A stretch of 53,851 nucleotides of DNA from RGIG8244 sp045592785 (lineage in GTDB: Bacteria; Verrucomicrobiota; Lentisphaeria; Victivallales; UBA1829). A program made the position numbers and the translations under genes. Below, in pieces: positions 52,722 to 53,851 of the stretch. Numbering within the stretch: the first letter of the stretch is position 1; each line of letters begins with the position of its first letter. The notes under the pieces were generated by a model. It did no database searches, was not told the origin of the DNA, and saw only the letters and a list, made by a program, of their open reading frames with translations. The DNA lies in NCBI GenBank assembly GCA_045592785.1, contig JAZNVL010000062.1, positions 1-53,851 on the forward strand, read 5' to 3'.

Positions 52722-53851
52722 ATGGCTGATATTCAGAGAATCAAAGTCGGAACCGCTTCCTGCGGGATCGCTGCCGGCGCACAAGCCGTTTACGATGCCA
52801 TCTGCCGCAATGCCGGGGATATCCCGGTGGTGGGCGTAGGCTGTATCGGACACTGTTACGCGGAACCGATGGTGGAAGTTGAACTCACCGACGGCTCCAG
52901 CGTTTTCTATTCCAGAGTCAAGGGAACCGATGATGCCGCAAAATCCATCATCGCTCTCGCCGAAGAAGGACGTTTCGTTGTTCCCGAACGCCGTCAGGCG
53001 CTGGAACACATCTCCGTTACCCGTCTTGCCGGGCGCATCAACCCCATCAGTCTGGAAGAATACAAAGCGAACGGCGGGTTCAAAGGACTGGAACGCGCGG
53101 TTTCCATGTCCCCTGCCGATGTAGTGGAAGAAGTCAAAAAAGCAGGCTTGCGCGGGCGCGGCGGTGCCGGGTTCTCCACCGGCATGAAATGGAGTTTCCT
53201 GGCGGCGAAACAGACTCCCGACAAAGTGATGATCTGTAATGCTGACGAAGGGGACCCCGGCGCATTCATGGACCGTTCCATGATGGAAAGCGTACCCTAT
53301 CAGGTATTGGAAGGGATGATGATCGGTGCCTGGGCGACCGGTGCCACCCGTCTCTTTATCTATTGCCGTGCGGAATATCCCCTTGCCATCAAGCATCTGG
53401 ATATCGCCATCGCGGAAATGAAGAAAGCCGGACTGGATCAGCTCCCCGGCAGACCCGCTCCCCTGGAAATCGTCATCAAGGAAGGTGCAGGCGCATTCGT
53501 CTGCGGCGAAGAAACTGCCATGATCCACTCTCTGGAAGGCAAACGCGGTACCCCCCGGTTCCGCCCGCCTTTCCCCACGGACAGCGGCTGGAATACCCTT
53601 CCCACCTCCATCAATAACGTGGAAACATTTGCGAACATCCCCCCGCTGATGGCGGACGGATGGGAAAAATATGCGTCCGTCGGCACCGAAAAATGCAAAG
53701 GAACCAAGATCTTTGCTCTCGCCGGCGACCTGCAGAATCCCGGGCTGACCGAAGTCCCCATGGGTGCGACCATTGCCGAAGTCGTTTATGAGATCGGCGG
53801 CGCGATTCCGGGTACGGTCAAAGCAGTGCAGACCGGCGGTCCTTCCGGCGG
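52722..53851 (+). CDS. NuoF/HydB-type NADH-binding flavoprotein subunit (3' end outside window)
   Basis: The frame is open to the window edge (376 codons). An N-terminal ferredoxin-like domain (IKVGTASCGIAAGAQ, then VGCIGHCYAEPMVEV) is followed by the NuoF core: GLRGRGGAGFSTGMKW near residue 143 (NADH/FMN loop), CNADEGDPGAFMDRSMME near 175, and EGAGAFVCGEETAMI near 255. The N-terminal extension with two Cys points to hydrogenase-linked HydB/HndC proteins rather than plain complex I NuoF. GAGG is 7 nt before the ATG at 52722. A hydrogenase or formate dehydrogenase catalytic gene would be expected next, beyond the window. Confidence 0.92.
   Translation, partial: MADIQRIKVGTASCGIAAGAQAVYDAICRNAGDIPVVGVGCIGHCYAEPMVEVELTDGSSVFYSRVKGTDDAAKSIIALAEEGRFVVPERRQALEHISVTRLAGRINPISLEEYKANGGFKGLERAVSMSPADVVEEVKKAGLRGRGGAGFSTGMKWSFLAAKQTPDKVMICNADEGDPGAFMDRSMMESVPYQVLEGMMIGAWATGATRLFIYCRAEYPLAIKHLDIAIAEMKKAGLDQLPGRPAPLEIVIKEGAGAFVCGEETAMIHSLEGKRGTPRFRPPFPTDSGWNTLPTSINNVETFANIPPLMADGWEKYASVGTEKCKGTKIFALAGDLQNPGLTEVPMGATIAEVVYEIGGAIPGTVKAVQTGGPSG

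Noticed and set aside
1..53851. tRNA, rRNA or insertion sequence
   Set aside because: Intergenic gaps are short. None shows a cloverleaf ending in CCA, rRNA-like sequence, a transposase frame or terminal inverted repeats.

Overview
The window looks like chromosomal DNA of an anaerobic, gut-associated Gram-negative bacterium, most plausibly of the PVC group (Lentisphaerae/Victivallales-like). This placement is inferred from gene content. Lipid A synthesis (lpxC with a fabZ-type dehydratase) implies an outer membrane. A GH95 fucosidase, a GH43 enzyme, a sialidase remnant, a CE4 deacetylase and a Gfo/Idh oxidoreductase imply host or plant glycan use. A NuoE/NuoF-type pair at the right edge implies fermentative or hydrogenase electron transfer. 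Genes are densely packed, and neighbours are often coupled by ATGA or TGATG overlaps. No rRNA, tRNA, CRISPR array, insertion sequence or prophage was seen.

Layout. 1-5.2 kb is an eroded accessory stretch. It holds a C-terminally truncated RpiB joined to an aldose epimerase, a CNNM-only CorC-type protein, a membrane HExxH protein, a GH43 enzyme, a shortened gltS, a frameshifted sialidase and a 5'-truncated unknown gene ending in a strong terminator. 5.2-9.4 kb has proA plus an endonuclease III-like gene, facing an ECF sigma, anti-sigma and ispD operon. 9.4-20 kb carries dnaX, an exported unknown, uvrA and a very large SNF2 helicase. 20-26 kb has a PHP phosphoesterase interrupted by an in-frame TGA, a surface-repeat protein, a processive GT2, a YgiQ radical SAM protein and miaA. 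26-31 kb is lpxC, a double FabZ, rsmB and an ABC-F ATPase. 31-37.4 kb (minus) is nitroreductase, an unknown gene, CE4 deacetylase and hrpA. 37.4-43.9 kb (minus) is DEAD helicase, SpoU methyltransferase, NAD kinase, coaB, DJ-1 and GH95. 44-51.9 kb (minus) is a CmpX-like channel, M16 protease and HDOD protein, then murD and a Gfo/Idh oxidoreductase. 52-53.9 kb is a NuoE/NuoF-type operon running off the window.

Regulation. About twenty promoters can be read by eye. Nearly all share TTGNNN, exactly 16 bp, then a -10 close to TATATT. Several carry palindromes in informative places: in the spacer (lpxC), over the start site (ECF sigma), or upstream of -35 (GT2). One promoter lies inside the terminator hairpin of the gene before it. 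The NuoE/NuoF operon has a well-folded 5' leader that matches no riboswitch class I recognise.
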